A DNA stretch of 64,000 nucleotides from Thereva unica (GCA_949987705.1 OX465283.1:134132101-134196100); one strand, 5' to 3'. Counted from the stretch's first letter, positions 1 through 12,542 are shown. Notes: a model not told the origin generated them from the letters alone. A program made the numbers and translations.

Positions 1-39
1 AAAATGAGAGCATGTACCAGAACCTACCTTCAACATAAC

Positions 40-1900
40 GATAACACCAGAGAAACAAATGTACCAACCCTGGAAGAATTACAGAATGTCATACAATCCT
101 TAAAAACAACAAATCTTCAAGAATGGATAACATCCCAGCAGAGTTCATCAAACAAGGAGGCGAATCGCCTTTAGCAGCTATACATGAATTACTATGATGC
201 ATATGGAGAAAAAAAAACCTGAAGATTGCGAACAAAGCATTATCTGCCCAAGGTGTCAAATTCGACTGTGAAAACTATAGAGGCATATTTCTTTTAAGCA
301 CAATATATAAAATAATGACAAATAGAATTAAGGCCTGACTGGCCTTAAAAAGGAGCAACAAGTGAAAAATAAGCTGGATTTAGAAGAAATAGGTCAACCA
401 TGGACCAACTTTTTTCAATAAAATAATTCGTCCGAAAATACTGGGAATACAACATCGACATGTATGAACTTTTCATCGACTTCAAACAAGCGTTCGACAG
501 CTTCGACAACAAAAAATTGTATGCAACAATTCCGGACCTAAACATTTCCTTAAAGATAGTAAAATTAACCCAGCCAGAATACGAGGAGATTGACGGAGTC
601 CTTTCCAGTCAAGCAAATCTTAAAGCAGGACGAATAATTAGCAAAATAAACATTGGTGCGAACGCAACCATGATTAACAAATCAAAACAATTGGCAGGAT
701 ACGCGGGCGACATAAACTGTCAGATCACTGTCAGTTGAAGCTAAAGATATAGGGCTGCAAATAAATGCATACAAGAGTATAATTCTAATTCAGTCAAGTG
801 TGGAAAGAAGAAGAAGAAACCACAACACCGCCTGGGGGAATATAACTTCGAACGGGTAAACCAATTTAACTACCTGGGGTCCACAGTTAGCGAAGATAAC
901 GATGAAACGATAGACGTAGAAAGAAGAATAAATGCCGAAAACAGAACATACTTCTCATTACTGCCAGTAGATATAGAGACATCCTCAGAAACATCAAAAT
1001 AAGAATCTATAAAATCATCATACGTACTGTAGCTACTTAAGGGTGTGAAGCATGGAGCATCTCCCAAAAATTCGGGAAGAAGATGGATATATTTGAGAGG
1101 AAAGTTCTCCGAAGGATATACGTTCCAATCAATGAAGGCAATGCATGGAGAATACGCTTCAATCACGAATTGTACGATTTACACAAAGAGTGTAAACTTT
1201 CGACACATGGCAAACTACTGCGTTTACGTTGAGCCGGTCATGTCCGAGAACGCATGACTCAAGGATACCAAAAAAGCCCTGTATCTACTACCAGATGGCA
1301 AACGACCAGGAGCGTCTTCAAAAACCTTACTATAGTAAACCACGAGGTAAGCTGTGGTTATGCTAGATCACTTCACTTAACCACGAAAGTTTATGTTTAA
1401 CCACGGATGTTTTTGAACGCACCGTAGTTAACTACGTGGTAAAGAAAATCTAAAATTTGTTTCCATAAAATAGTGTGGGCTATTTGCCTCAATTATTTCC
1501 AATTATTATTTATTTAAAATAATCTCACAAATCCCACTTTGATTTGTTCATTATTAACATTAAAACAAGTGTCAAAAAATTGTTTTTATTCTTCTTCTTC
1601 TTAACTATCGCTAACCATGCTCCCGAGCATTGTAAAAATTTAACTACACCATGGTTAACCACGGGTGTTTTTGAACAACAAAAGTTTACCATAGTTAACC
1701 ATGGTTAACCATAGTAAGGTTTTTGAACGCGCTCCAGTTGGCAAAACACGATCCAGGTGGGAAAACAACGTTAAGGCCGATGCAGCAAAACTGCTCAATA
1801 CAAGATACTATACTCGTAGACCAGCTGCGGAGCAGAGATAAGTCTGGAGGAAGAATCTGATGAACGCCAAGGCTGGGATTGGGCTGTAGAGCCATCGAAG
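40..1900 (+). pseudogene. RTE-like LINE reverse transcriptase remnant, interrupted by a MITE
   Basis: Reading across frames gives the order of a non-LTR reverse transcriptase of the RTE/BovB type: a piece like MDNIPAEFIKQGGE (about 120-170), CENYRGI (about 260-280), MYELFIDFKQAFDS (460-500), a YADD-like box decayed to YAGDIN (about 700), FNYLGSTVSEDNDETIDVER (about 865-925) and a C-terminal tail WAGHVRERMTQ (about 1230-1260). Sequence from 1738 (GKTRSRWENNVKADAAKLL) is the direct continuation of the same tail once 1310-1737 is removed. Many stops and frameshifts show it is dead. Confidence 0.75.
1310..1734. mobile_element. MITE with 3-bp TSD, PIF/Harbinger-like, inserted in the LINE
   Basis: The left end GAGCGTCTTCAAAAACC and the reverse complement of the right end, GAGCGCGTTCAAAAACC, form terminal inverted repeats that extend through CTTACTAT. 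CAG is duplicated at 1307-1309 and 1735-1737. Removing the insert with one CAG copy restores CGACCAGTTGG in frame (KRPVGKTRSRW) in the host LINE, which independently supports the boundaries. Subterminal TTAACCAYGG motifs repeat on both sides. There is no coding capacity. The superfamily call rests on the 3-bp TSD only. Confidence 0.75.
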
Positions 1901-1904
1901 AAGA

Positions 1905-3275
1905 AGGGGATTGTATCGTGTATGTGTAAATTTTTATATTGCGTCAAGTTTGGAATTGACATATAGCTACATTTTTTGACAACCCATAAAATGAGAAAAT
2001 ACTTTTATCATCTCTCTCCAGACAAAGATAAAGTACAAAAATTCCCTCTTCGGGTCGACCCGTGGCAGAAGGGTCACGTTGCAGGCCAAAGAAATGCTGT
2101 TACGGCTGGGGTTGGTAGTAATCTGACACTATCGTCTGGGTTTGACCCTTCAGCGGTGTCTCGTGTCTTATTACCCGTCCGATGTCAACTTTGGCATCAC
2201 CCTTCATTTAAACTTACTTAAAAAAGTGAAAAATAAATCCAGTATTTTCCATCTTTATGTCAATTTAGAAATCTTCACCCGTTGCCATACACTTTTGGCC
2301 CAGTTTTTATAGACGCCTTAAATTTGCCAATTTGCGGCCCAATTTGCATATTCCAGAACATAATTTTAAGGTCTCATAAGCATAGTTGCGAAAAAAAAAC
2401 CTAAAAAGGGGAAAAAGTTTAGGGGTGGTTCAATCATTTTGGTTTGATTTTCATGATCAGCGCCCCCCGTGGGGCGTTCCGAACGTCATACTCCGGATTT
2501 TAAAAGGACTAAAAGGGTAATTCGTAAATATGGAAAAAAAATCCAATTTAGGTGTTTATATTTAAAACTTTGCTCTGTACACCTTTTGCCAATATGTTTT
2601 TTCCATGAAATTATCTATCCATTTCTAGTAAACCCATGCATAAGCATGATTTAAAAAATCTGGAACAACTTGTTAAGGTAGAAAAAACTATGGAGGAGGC
2701 TGGTGGATAGAAAAGAATTTATTAAAAAAAAAGTAAGTGGGAAAGTGTTCAGGTGAAGGATGAAGTTGTAAAGTGAAGCCAACATTCTGCGGATCTGTGC
2801 ACAACACCTTAAGAAGTGTGGTGGAAAGCTACGACTATGTGCCCACGCTGGCTCCCACCGTTTATATCTCAGACAGCCAATCTTAATAAAATCTGCAGCT
2901 TTTGCTTTTTATAGTGTTTTCCCGTACCCTTTTGAAATTTACTGCTCCGTAGATTTTTGTAATAATGTTTATAGGCAGACTCAGCTTCTTTGCTTCTATT
3001 TAAATAATTGTAGAATTTTCTTTCTTAATTTTAATTTTTTTTTTCTTTTCATCACTTGAACTAACTCCTTGAATCTTTGAAGGCTTTGCAATCTTTGAAC
3101 GTCTGCAAGTGGCAGAATACCAAAATCTTGACAATAATGATATCAACTGTACCATAGCAGTTTAATACAAAAACAAGCATGGTAGCAAATTACTATCGCC
3201 AAACATATCTCTGAATTGAGTAATTGATAAGGAGTAGTGTAGGTGTAGTTAGTGCACAAGGGCGATAGGTGAAGG
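1905..3275. other. Intergenic, no supported gene
   Basis: AT-rich sequence with scattered short ORFs that show no recognisable motif. I see no terminal repeats or RNA gene here. Confidence 0.5.
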
Positions 3276-3280
3276 ATCAT

Positions 3281-3354
3281 GGTGCTGCCGGAACTCGAAC
3301 CCGGGCGCTTTGGGATGGCAGCCAGGCCCCTTTCTCCCTAGACTACCGAGGCCC
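3281..3354 (-). mobile_element. tRNA-derived SINE head
   Basis: On the minus strand the segment has a B-box-like GGTTCGAGTTCC preceded by an A-box-like TAGTCTAGGGAG, and ends GGCAGCACC. The would-be acceptor arms (GGGCCTC and GCAGCAC) do not pair, so it is not a functional tRNA. The sequence continues on the minus strand into a non-tRNA body (towards about 3160), as a SINE would. The body end and target duplication were not found. Confidence 0.5.
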
Positions 3355-4020
3355 TAATTATACCAAGTTTACTTAGGAAACAAGTAGAGGTGATATCTTC
3401 GTAAGTCGCAGTTTTAGCAAGGTGAAACATAATTAGAGATCTTTACGGCCCTTGGAGAAATAAAGGTCTGGATACTTTAAGTTTAGTAATACGGAGTCGG
3501 TGGAGAGTACTCGTTTATAAACTCATGAGTAGAATCAAAAATAATATTCAATGATTTTTATTCGTTCAAAAGTGCTCGGTCTCTCGAGAATATACATACA
3601 CTACATTTCTGCAAACTGCCTTAGCTAATGTATTGCTCGATGTTCGACTGCAACAGATAACAAATAATTATGTAGCTTACATCCCAAGTAAAAGCACGCA
3701 TAGTGAGAAAAAATGCCCCTACTACATGGGTATGCACGCTCCCGCTATGGGCAATAAATTTGAAAAATACGCCCGCCAGGGGTATAAACGCTTCTGCTAC
3801 AGATATGAATGTATTCGTAATCGACCATTTCAAACGTCAGTGTCACTTACCAAGCCGTCCCCCAACTAACTACGCAATCCAACGAGAATCGGTCTACTGA
3901 ATATGCTCAATGGCACCCTTTATATTTTACGCCCCAATTTTGCCCCCTTTAGCATAAAAACTGTGAGCGTACGCTGCTTCGTGTGGACTATTCCGTTTTA
4001 GCCTGTAGGAAAGGAGAATT

Positions 4021-4290
4021 TTTACTCAGGCATACCGTGCTTGTTGCAGGCGTTTCGATGCTACCCGTACCAGTTGTATGCTGAGAACGAGCGATTTCTA
4101 TAGGTATTTACTCAGGCGTACCATAGCTGTTTCGGGTGCGATGCAGGCATTTTGACGTTGTGCTTGCCTGTTGCAGGCTGAGAACAGGCGAGTCCTATTA
4201 TTACTCAGGTGTACCTTAGCTGTTTCGGATGCTATTCAGGTAGCCTGACATAAACTTGCAGTTAGCTTAAAGTCTGATTCGTATGCAAAT
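4021..4290. repeat. Imperfect tandem repeat, about 90 bp, three copies
   Basis: The phrase TTTACTCAGG followed by Y-GTACC or CATACC recurs at about 4021, 4107 and 4200. Each copy is followed by similar text (GCTGTTTCGG or variants, GCAGGC, TGCTGAGAAC). The copies are diverged. The region around it (3400-5930) has no supported gene; short motifs such as ACATGAGTAGAATCG recur at 3530 and 4370. Confidence 0.45.
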
Positions 4291-4449
4291 TGAAATCTGT
4301 ACTCAATTCTACCCTATGTACTGATATGAGTCAAATTGGTCGGTCAAAAGTATCAAGTACTGACATGAGTAGAATCGAAAACCAAATGCTCATATGAGTA
4401 AAGAATCGAGTACAGATTCGATAACCCTACTTAAGGTAGCATGTTGGAA

Positions 4450-5930
4450 TCAATTTTATATTTTGTCCGCAACCTATCCTCTTGATAAGTTTTGAAAGTA
4501 TAGGTGTACACAGATGTTACAGCAGTGAACTTGAGGTACATATGTACCGCAGTCCGACTACCTTCACCGAAGTTTGGCCATCGTCTTTCTCCCATCGAGA
4601 CGGAATTCCTATTTTCACTTCTGCCCCCTTTCAATTCACTGCCTTTTTCACTAGCACAAAGCTCCAGTTTTTCATAAAAAAAACAGCATCTGCTCAGAAA
4701 TTACAGGATTCAACTGACCACATTGAGCACTGGACCAAGAAGTAAATTAATTAAAACATTTCACATTTTCTTTACGTACAAAAGAATATCCGAACAGTTA
4801 TCCCAACAATGCTAAATGAAAAAGCAATCCGCAAAGTACCTGCGAGCTCTGGACTCAATACTATTTACAATTTTGTTCTGAATGGCGTACAGATGACTAT
4901 GGACTTTATATTTCAATCGTAAGTTCAGCTGCCATGATATTTCTCCGTGAATAACTAACTATACATATTTGCCAATATTTCAAGTGATCCTGTCATGGTA
5001 CTCTGAATTAACATAGAAATCACGAAGATCGCACAGAAAATTGCACGCGTATTATAAAAATCTATCCAACAAATCTGGTTGGTTTTGTTATTATTTCTAT
5101 TAAACGCTCAAACGAATCAATGATCAAAGGAAAACAACCTAAGTAAAACGATTTATTGATAATGATATCTTGAAGTAGATCTGAAAAGACGATTTGAAGT
5201 GGTTTTTAATGTGAATATCTGATAGGTCCGTAATTCCAACTGAAAGATCCAAGTGCTTTTGAGATCTTTGTACTTCTCAATCAATAGAGAAGTGTTCATT
5301 GAAAGATCGTGAAAAACCCTTGACTGCTTTTAGTAAAGTCAACGCTCCTCTGAGGATATTTGCGGTATAACCTGATTAAACGATTTACAAACAATATTAC
5401 CGACGTCAAAATTATTTACCTTTTCCCATTTTTTCAGTGACTTGATTTTGCGTTATCTTATACTTCAACATTTGCATTTCCGAGCAGATGGTATTCAGCT
5501 TGACATTTCCAACGTATGGATATCCCAGTCTACACCATGCTTGCAGGGGAGGTTCGGTCTAACTTTCTGTTCACTCATGGAAGTGACGTGTCTTGCACAT
5601 CTAAGCCTTCTGAGAAAAATTCCCTTTGTGAAATAGTTATAGCGATCGCGCTCGTTGATCTTGCCATTGCAAAGTTCCTGATTTCGGTCTATCTCATATG
5701 AGGAGCCAAAAAATTTTCAAAAGAATTTGCTCTCTAGTACAAGCTAAGTTTCGGATACATATGAGAATACTGAGAACGTCATCGTCTTACCTATCAATTG
5801 TTTGGTTGACATGGTTATATGTTTGGATTTGTTGATCTATGACCGACTATATTAGGTCTTGCGTTTTTCCAATCTTGGGCATGCTTCCATTTGAGAAGGG
5901 TGCTAGTATTGACAAAAGGTAGGTATATTC
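4450..5930. other. Intergenic, no supported gene
   Basis: ORFs here are short, overlap in several frames and lack family motifs. No terminal repeats were noticed. Confidence 0.45.
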
Positions 5931-6149
5931 TTTTACTTTAATTGTGCTTTGTTTTGGGGTCATTGAGCTGGCTAGTTACCTTTCGCTCCCTGAAACTTAG
6001 TTTTTTAATTTGAATGTTGCCTCGGCCGCTGGCGTTGTCTAGCTTTCTCACCAAACCTCCGGCGAAACCAACAACTCCATGTAAAGACCCCTGCGCTCTC
6101 ACTTTAACTTCTTTCTTTGGTACCATGACATCGTGACGAACTTCGTTCT

Positions 6150-7310
6150 CGATTGACTTTCAGCCGCTTTACTTATTTCCTCAAAGGGGATATTCCCTCC
6201 CGCTAATTAATGAGGTGAGCTTCAAACCAGATGAGCTGGTTACCGCCGCTAGAAGTTGAACTCTTTCATCCATGGTCTGTTTCGTACTTCATCGTGTGGC
6301 CTAAGATGTTTTCCGGCGTTGCCGTTCTTCGAATGCCGCCCTTCCATCTGCGGACCACATGTAGCTAAATTGCATTTTTGCTAGTGCGGTATAGGACGCA
6401 GGCGCTTGGCATACCGTGCCCTCCAAATTCGCTTTTAAATATAGCCTCCGGTTCGGTCGCATACAATTCGATGTAATCTGGGCGTTTTTTTACGACCCCA
6501 TGTCATCCCCGAGCCCGATCGGAGCCCTGCGGAACACCACATTGAAACCATCTTCATTCCATTCAGAACCACATTGAAACGACCTTCCCTGGTACTACTA
6601 CTGGTTGTCGGGTACTACTCGCATAAGGTACTTTGGTGTTCCTAACTTGATCAACGCCTCAACTTTTTTACTCCAGCTCGATGAGTTGAAAGCATTTCTT
6701 ACGTCGAGGTTTATCTGTGAGATTTTTTCTAAGGCGGCGTTTGCTATGTCCACCACCAAGTTGACTGCATAGGTCGTCGACGTTACCTCTCTGAAACCGA
6801 ATTGTTTGTCTAGCAGGCCTCCTACCCTTTCGACGCTAGGGAGTATCCTTGTTACAGATCACCGACTGGAAAAGTTTGCCTATGCGACTAAAGAGACATA
6901 TCGGTCTGTAGGACGATGCGTCCCCAAAAGGCTTGTTGGCTAGGAGCATGAGTTTCTGCTGTTTCTATCGCTCCGGGTACATCCCACGGCACGCTGTGAA
7001 GACCTCAGCGAACCTGTTTGGCGCTATCGCAGCTTCTCGCTTTGCCGCTTTGTTTGGTATGTCATCCATGCCGGGAGCATTATTGATGGATAGGTTTTTT
7101 GCAGCCTTCAGAATCTGCTCTGCGGTTATCGCAGGTAGCTCTTCTGAGATCCCCGCTGGGTACGTTCTGTGGAAACAGCGTAATTGCTTCAGGAGAACGA
7201 GAAGGGCCGAATCAACCAATCCATGCATGCATGCTTCAGAAGCATTACTTAACTTTGCTATCCAAAGGATAACGGTCTTGTCGAATTTTTCTTCCCGCAT
7301 AACATAACGG
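6150..7310 (-). pseudogene. R1-like LINE reverse transcriptase remnant
   Basis: The minus strand at 6965-7300 reads an ORF with ITAEQILKAAKNLSINNAPG and MDDIPNKA, the N-terminal RT block of R1/jockey-type LINEs (finger region, x-APGxDxIPN). Further along in other frames come VVDIANAALEKISQINLDVR then NAFNSSSW (about 6680-6760), the LDVxNAFNxxxW block that carries the first RT Asp, and RREYPL-like remains near 6200. The downstream catalytic FADD block was not found. It is broken by several frameshifts and stops. Confidence 0.65.
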
Positions 7311-7442
7311 ACCTATATTTCTACGGCTTTCGAGATAAAACTCCTGTAAAAAATTAACCATCCTTACTAGTCTACGTAGTTCACTTACATTTTCAGGAGC
7401 TTTAATTTTTAATGACTTCTACCTGTGCTTGAAACGGGGAAG

Positions 7443-7676
7443 CAAGGGCGGCGCTTTTATAGGTGCTAATGGTGCACTTGCACCGGGCGCAATTGGACGA
7501 GGGCGCAATTTCAGAAAATCTTTAAAAAAAAATTAAAAAAAAATGTTCCTCTGTCTTTATTTTCATCTATTACAGGAATTGTGTGTTTTTCCACTTTCCT
7601 TCAAAAAATATCGAGCTGATGGGGCGCGCAACATGGCATACTGCACCGGGCGCAAAAACCCTAAGCTCCAGCCCTG
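7443..7676. mobile_element. hAT MITE (234 bp) with exact 8-bp TSD
   Basis: The ends CAAGGGCGGCGCTT and (reverse complement) CAGGGCTGGAGCTT are inverted, and CGGGGAAG is duplicated exactly at 7435-7442 and 7677-7684. Terminal sequence and the inner phrase TGCACCGGGCGCAAAAAC match the element at 52275-53410, so this is a deleted copy of the same family. It has no coding capacity. Confidence 0.85.
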
Positions 7677-7689
7677 CGGGGAAGCGATA

Positions 7690-9150
7690 CAAACTTGGAG
7701 TTTTCATAACATTCACACATCCTATTCATATATTTTTCAAATCTCCCTGTGAGTTATATTCGAGCTAATATTTCCCTAAATACGGATCAATTTAGTGTAA
7801 ATGTCTAATTTTCTCTTGGTTTTTAGAGTTGCACTATGACAGTATTATCATAAGCTCTTTTTAAATCTGTGAAGAGATCTGAAATGGAGTAAAATATTTT
7901 CTTTCACTTTCACTAGGCTTACTTTAATAGGTAATCTACCTGGTCATACCAGGTTGATTTTATGATTATGACATTGGTATGACCTATGCATTTTCGAAAG
8001 TATTGGGCTTTCCTCGTATCAAAGATCAAATTCCCCTCTGTTAATATTAACTCCTTTCATTTTTAATAAAGTTTCAATTCAATCACGCTGTAAAAAAGTA
8101 ATTTAACAATACCTAGAAATTTAAGGTTTTTACCAGTCGAGATCAACACAATTCACGTGTACGTATGTATAAAAAAGAATATGTACATAATCGAAAAAAA
8201 ATCGATTTTAAAACCGAAAAGGAACTCAAGGCCAATCGTTGCCAATCTTCTGAAAAGAAAACAATTTTTCTACTGCGCCAGAGATCTTACATGTACACAC
8301 AATAATCCTTTCTCCTTGACTTATTAAAAAAGCCCAAAATATTTCTCAGAATTGCCTGAATTGAATATTGGCTCGAAACCTTATCTAATTTCCACAAATT
8401 GCTCTTAGATAATATTCTGGTAGTGAAATTTATTAATATTCATTTCGCCGACCAAAAAGGCAACTTTTTGCGACAAAATGTCGTGTGAATGATTAATGAA
8501 ATAGAAGTAATAATAATAAAAAACCTTGGATACCCCCGGTGATAACCTTCACAGTTGCTGTGGGTTGGTAGCATTTTTCTTTCGCTTGAAAAATCCTTTA
8601 TTCTACAGTGAAACTTCTTTCTCATCCCACTCTCAATTCTCGCACATTAAGGATCGTATAGCACTCATTGGTCCTTGATAGGATATGGTGTGATTATGGC
8701 CTGAAGGATAATAATTACATCGTGAAATTGATGTATTGCTCGGATCCGTTGAGTGATGCCAAATGTTGAGCATGAGCTGAGATGTTACCATTTTTCCATG
8801 CTTGAAGAAATGGATGCAGTCTGAATGGCAGCCCATAAATTTTATGGAAAGGGTTTGATTAAAAGGATTCGATTTCGTTGGAGATTTGAAGATTTTCAAG
8901 TATCGGGTTTTTCAAGTAAATTTTTAAAGGTTCCAGGCTTTGAGGAGTTATTTTGAGAAGTTATAACTTAAACATATTATTATGTGTGCTTTAAGCTACC
9001 CACCACAATTTTTCCGCAGTGTCAGTTTAAGTAAAAAGAAAATTGGTGTGACCTTGATAACTAATCTTTAAAGGAATTCAACTCTTCAGCCTGTTGAACT
9101 CCAGTTCTCTCAAAGAGGTTAACATCAATAAATCCACAGGTCTTGACAAT
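7690..9150. other. Intergenic, mostly featureless
   Basis: AT-rich with no supported gene. At about 9112-9155 a short plus-strand frame reads VNINKSTGLDNE, which resembles the xKSxGxDxI block of a LINE RT cut off by the hAT at 9164. It is too short to name. Confidence 0.4.
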
Positions 9151-9479
9151 GAATAGTATACAGCAGTGGTTCCCAAACTTTATTTCGTACTGAACTTTTC
9201 TACAATGTGTAAAATTTGGCGGAATCCAACGATGAAAAAACTAGTTGGGATGTGGGTTCGACCCTTTCGGTCCACACGATCAACTTCCCAGTATGATGGA
9301 TGTTGAATATTATGATTGGATATTTTAATAATAAATGAACAATAGGCAAAATAGAATATATGCATAATACTGAGAATTTGTCACAATTGTTTATCAATAT
9401 TTTCGCTAAAATGTCAAACTTAATGTGCGCACTTACAAGATTAAAATGACGAAAATGTATATAAAATTGATGTATGAAT

Positions 9480-10135
9480 GTTTTTCGGCACCTCAATGAA
9501 GTCGATATAGTTTTTAGTTCGCGCGGTATCGTGCAGGTACAAAAATCACTTAAGTCAGTTAAACCAAAAATCCGCTGGACCGAATATTATAAAAATATTT
9601 TCAGATTATATTGTCGCTAATACGCTTCGAACGGCACCTCAAGTAAGTCAACATCTTTTGTGGTTCGGGCCATATCGTGCAGGTACAAAAATCACTTACG
9701 CCGCTTAAACAAAAAAACGGCTCGACCGAATTTTATGAAAATCTTTTCAGATCATATTTTGGTTAATACTCTTCGAACGGCACGTCAACTAAGTCGATAT
9801 CTTTTATAGTTCGCGCGATATCGTGCAGGTACAAAAATCACTTAAGTCATTTAAACCAAAAAACCGCTGGACCGAATATTATAAAAATCTTTTCAGATAA
9901 TATTGTCGCTAATACGCTTCGAACGGCACCTCAAGTAAGTCAATATCTTTCGTGGTTCGGGCGATATCGTGCAGGTACAAAAATCACTTACGTCGCTCAA
10001 ACAAAAAAACGGCTGGACCGATTTTCATGAAAATCTTTTCAGATCATATTTCGGTTAATACGCTTCGAACAACACCTCAACGAAGCCGATATCTGTTTTG
10101 GTTCGCGCGATATCGTGCAGGAAAAAATGACCACA
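9480..10135. repeat. 146-bp tandem repeat array, about 4.5 copies
   Basis: GTGCAGG recurs at about 9531, 9678, 9823, 9969 and 10115, a spacing of 145-147 bp. Each unit contains a GATATCGTGCAGG core, AAAAATCACTTA, a GCTGGACCGAAT-like box, TTTTCAGAT and CGCTTCGAACGGCACCTCAA. The array passes into an (AC)n stretch at about 10142-10164 and a tail ending in a hairpin (10260-10281). A shorter copy of the same family lies at 20880-21306. Confidence 0.8.
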
Positions 10136-10259
10136 TCCGTACGCACATACACACACACACACATACTTCCTCCCAATTTTTTGCTTAAAATGCTCCTGGA
10201 ACCTTGAAAGATGAAAATACGTTGAAATTTTCGATTTCGATTTTCGGACCGATTACAAT

Positions 10260-10281
10260 AACTTCCTATACTGGGAAGTTA
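10260..10281. repeat. Terminal hairpin of the 146-bp repeat family
   Basis: AACTTCCTATACTGGGAAGTT folds into an AACTTCC/GGGAAGTT-type stem. The same structure with a longer loop closes the second copy at about 21282-21303. Conservation of position and pairing with different loops suggests the end of a mobile unit. Confidence 0.6.
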
Positions 10282-10364
10282 ATAAAATAATATATGATAT
10301 ATGTAGGTATATATTTATCCTTTAATATATAATGTATAATATATAATAATATATATATTAGCTC

Positions 10365-10640
10365 GCTTTCTTGTCTGTCTGTTTGTCCGGTACATATCTT
10401 GCAATCGATTTTTTGAATACTTCCGGTTACCCCCAATCTCCCTGAAATTTTGCACACAACTTCAGCTCCGATGTCAATATAGTATACTCATTATACCGTT
10501 AGATCTATGGCGGCCGTCTCAAGAGGACGGATTACTGTTTTCTTCACGGAACAAATTTTGCAATCAATTTTTCAAATACTTCCGGATATCCTATCATGTT
10601 GAAATGCATACAGCTTTAGCTCCGATGACAATGCAATAAT
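10365..10640. repeat. Fragment related to the 128-bp repeat and Helitron leader
   Basis: Two ATTTTTTGAATACTTCCGG / AATTTTTCAAATACTTCCGG boxes (about 10405 and 10567) flank a stretch with ATAGTATACTCATTATACCG and ATGGCGGCCGTCTCAAGAGG (10476-10530). The latter is the reverse complement of the unit tandemly repeated at 24.4-26.1 kb. A GTCTGTCTGTTTGTCCG phrase precedes it. Confidence 0.5.
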
Positions 10641-12542
10641 GAACTCAGGCATTTAAAAAATCAGAAGAATAGACTTTGGAAAACCTATTTAAAGAGAAAG
10701 GACTCTCCTAGTCGCAATTCATTTATCAATTGCTATAACAGATTTCGTTCACTCTCTTTTACTCTGTATCGTAAACAGCTTAGCAGAATGAGTGATAAAG
10801 TGTTTACTGATCCTAGGAACTTCTTTAAATTTGTCAACTCTAAGAAAAAAGTTGATAACTACCCTAATACTATGCAGCACACGAACTGGTCTAGTTCTGA
10901 GTCACTTGCGATTTGCAACATGTTTGCATCATTCTTTCATCAATCTTTTTTACCTTCTGACTTTCAGCCTAATGACAATAATTTTCGTCACATTACCCCT
11001 AACCGGGAGCCTCATCATTTTTTACCTCTCTCAATTATCCTTGCTGATATCGTGAAACATATTGATGAACTCCCTTTCGACTTCACTTCGGGCCCTGACG
11101 GTATTCCACCTGCTGTCCTGAAGTCCTGTGCGGAGGTTCTCCAGTCTCCACTGAAAACCCTGTTTCAGAAATCCCTGGATAAAGGGTGCTTCCCTACGCT
11201 TTGGAAGAATTCGTTTATAATTCCTATTCACAAAAGTGGTAGCAAAAACGAAATATCGAATTATAGACCAATTGCGAAGTTGTCTGTTATACCGAAGCTT
11301 TTCGAATCACTTATCTATTCTGCGATCGCTCCGATCTGCAAGAGGCCTCAACGAATCAACATGGTTTTCTTGCAAGTCGTTCCACTACCACCAATCTTCT
11401 TGAGTTCACTTCTCATGCTGTCGAGGGCTTCGTTTCTGGTTGTCAAACTGATTGCGTTTACACTGATTTTAGCAAGGCATTTGACAAGCTCTCCCATTCT
11501 ATTATAATTCTCAAAGTAAGAAGGCTTGGCTTTCCGCAAGCACTTCTGGTGTGGTTCCAGTCTTACTTAGCTGACCGGACCTACCAAGTTCTTTTTCGAG
11601 GATCCAAATCAGTACCCATCATCCGGTGTCCCGCAAGGAAGTCATCTTGGCCGTCTTCTCTTCATTTTATCAATTGATGACATTGTTTCCTTGTTAAGAC
11701 ACTGTAGAATATTGATTTACGCTGATGACATCAAGTTATACCGTCACATTAAGAGTATTGAGGATTGCAAACTTTTGCAAGCTGATCTTGACACCTTTTA
11801 CTCTTGGTGTACTTATAACAACCTGGTTCTTAATATTAGTAAATGTGAAGTCATGACTTTTAGTAGGAAACGTGATCCTATAATTTTTAACTACACCTTT
11901 CTTAATGAAGGTGTCCCTCGTGTAAACTTTGCTAAAGATCTCGGGATTAGATTTGATAGTAAGCTGGATTTTTCCACTCACATCAACTATATCTCTTCTA
12001 GAGGTAGTTTAGTCCTGGGTTTTATAAAAAGGTGGTCCAAAGAATTTAACAACCCCTTGATTACTAAACACCTTTATATTTCTCTTGTCAGACCATTACT
12101 CGAATATGCGTCCCAGGTTTGGTCTCCTCACTACTCTGTGCATGTTAGAACTATTGAATCGGTCCAACGAAGGTTCGTTCGATTCGCACTGAATCATCTT
12201 CCTTGGGAAAACCCATTAGTTCTTCCATCTTGTGAATCTCGGCTTAAGTTACTTAACTTAAGCTCTCTACACAAGCGCCGTGAGGTGGCCGATGTTGTTT
12301 TTGTTCATCAGCTCCTTAATGGAAAGGTTGACTCAGGTTTTCTAGATCACCGTGCATCGTTTAGAGTGAGTCGTTACAATCTAAGAGGACCACCTCTCTT
12401 ACAAATCAACTCTTCTAATACGAATTACGGCAGATTCGAACCTGTCAATCGCATGTTCATTAACGTGAACAACAATATTCATGTGTTTGACGTGAGTATT
12501 GGTAAAGATGCCCTTAAAAGGAGTCTTTTCAATCTGACGTGA
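10640..12542 (+). pseudogene. Jockey/CR1-like LINE ORF2, reverse transcriptase and C-terminus
   Basis: Coding similarity starts near 10640 and runs in three pieces. The first piece (10788-11345) has FTSGPDGIPPAVLK and SNYRPIAKLSVIPKLFE. After a frameshift near 11345 a second frame reads HGFLQGRSTTTNLLEF, YTDFSKAFDKLSH, then GVPQGSHLG. After another shift, 11691-12542 is an open 283-codon frame with the catalytic box YADDIKLYRH, the thumb region (NISKCEVMTFSRK, AKDLGIRFDSKL) and a C-terminal tail ending KRSLFNLT. Palm Asp residues are still present, but at least two frameshifts make it non-autonomous. The 5' part (endonuclease, ORF1) is absent, as in 5'-truncated LINE copies. It lies inside the hAT-bounded segment. 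Confidence 0.8.

Noticed and set aside
3281..3354. A tRNA gene
   Set aside because: Box A and B are recognisable, but the acceptor arms do not pair, so it is a tRNA-like SINE head.
6933..7307. 124-codon plus-strand frame
   Set aside because: Antisense of the R1-like LINE RT block, which has the recognisable motif on the minus strand.
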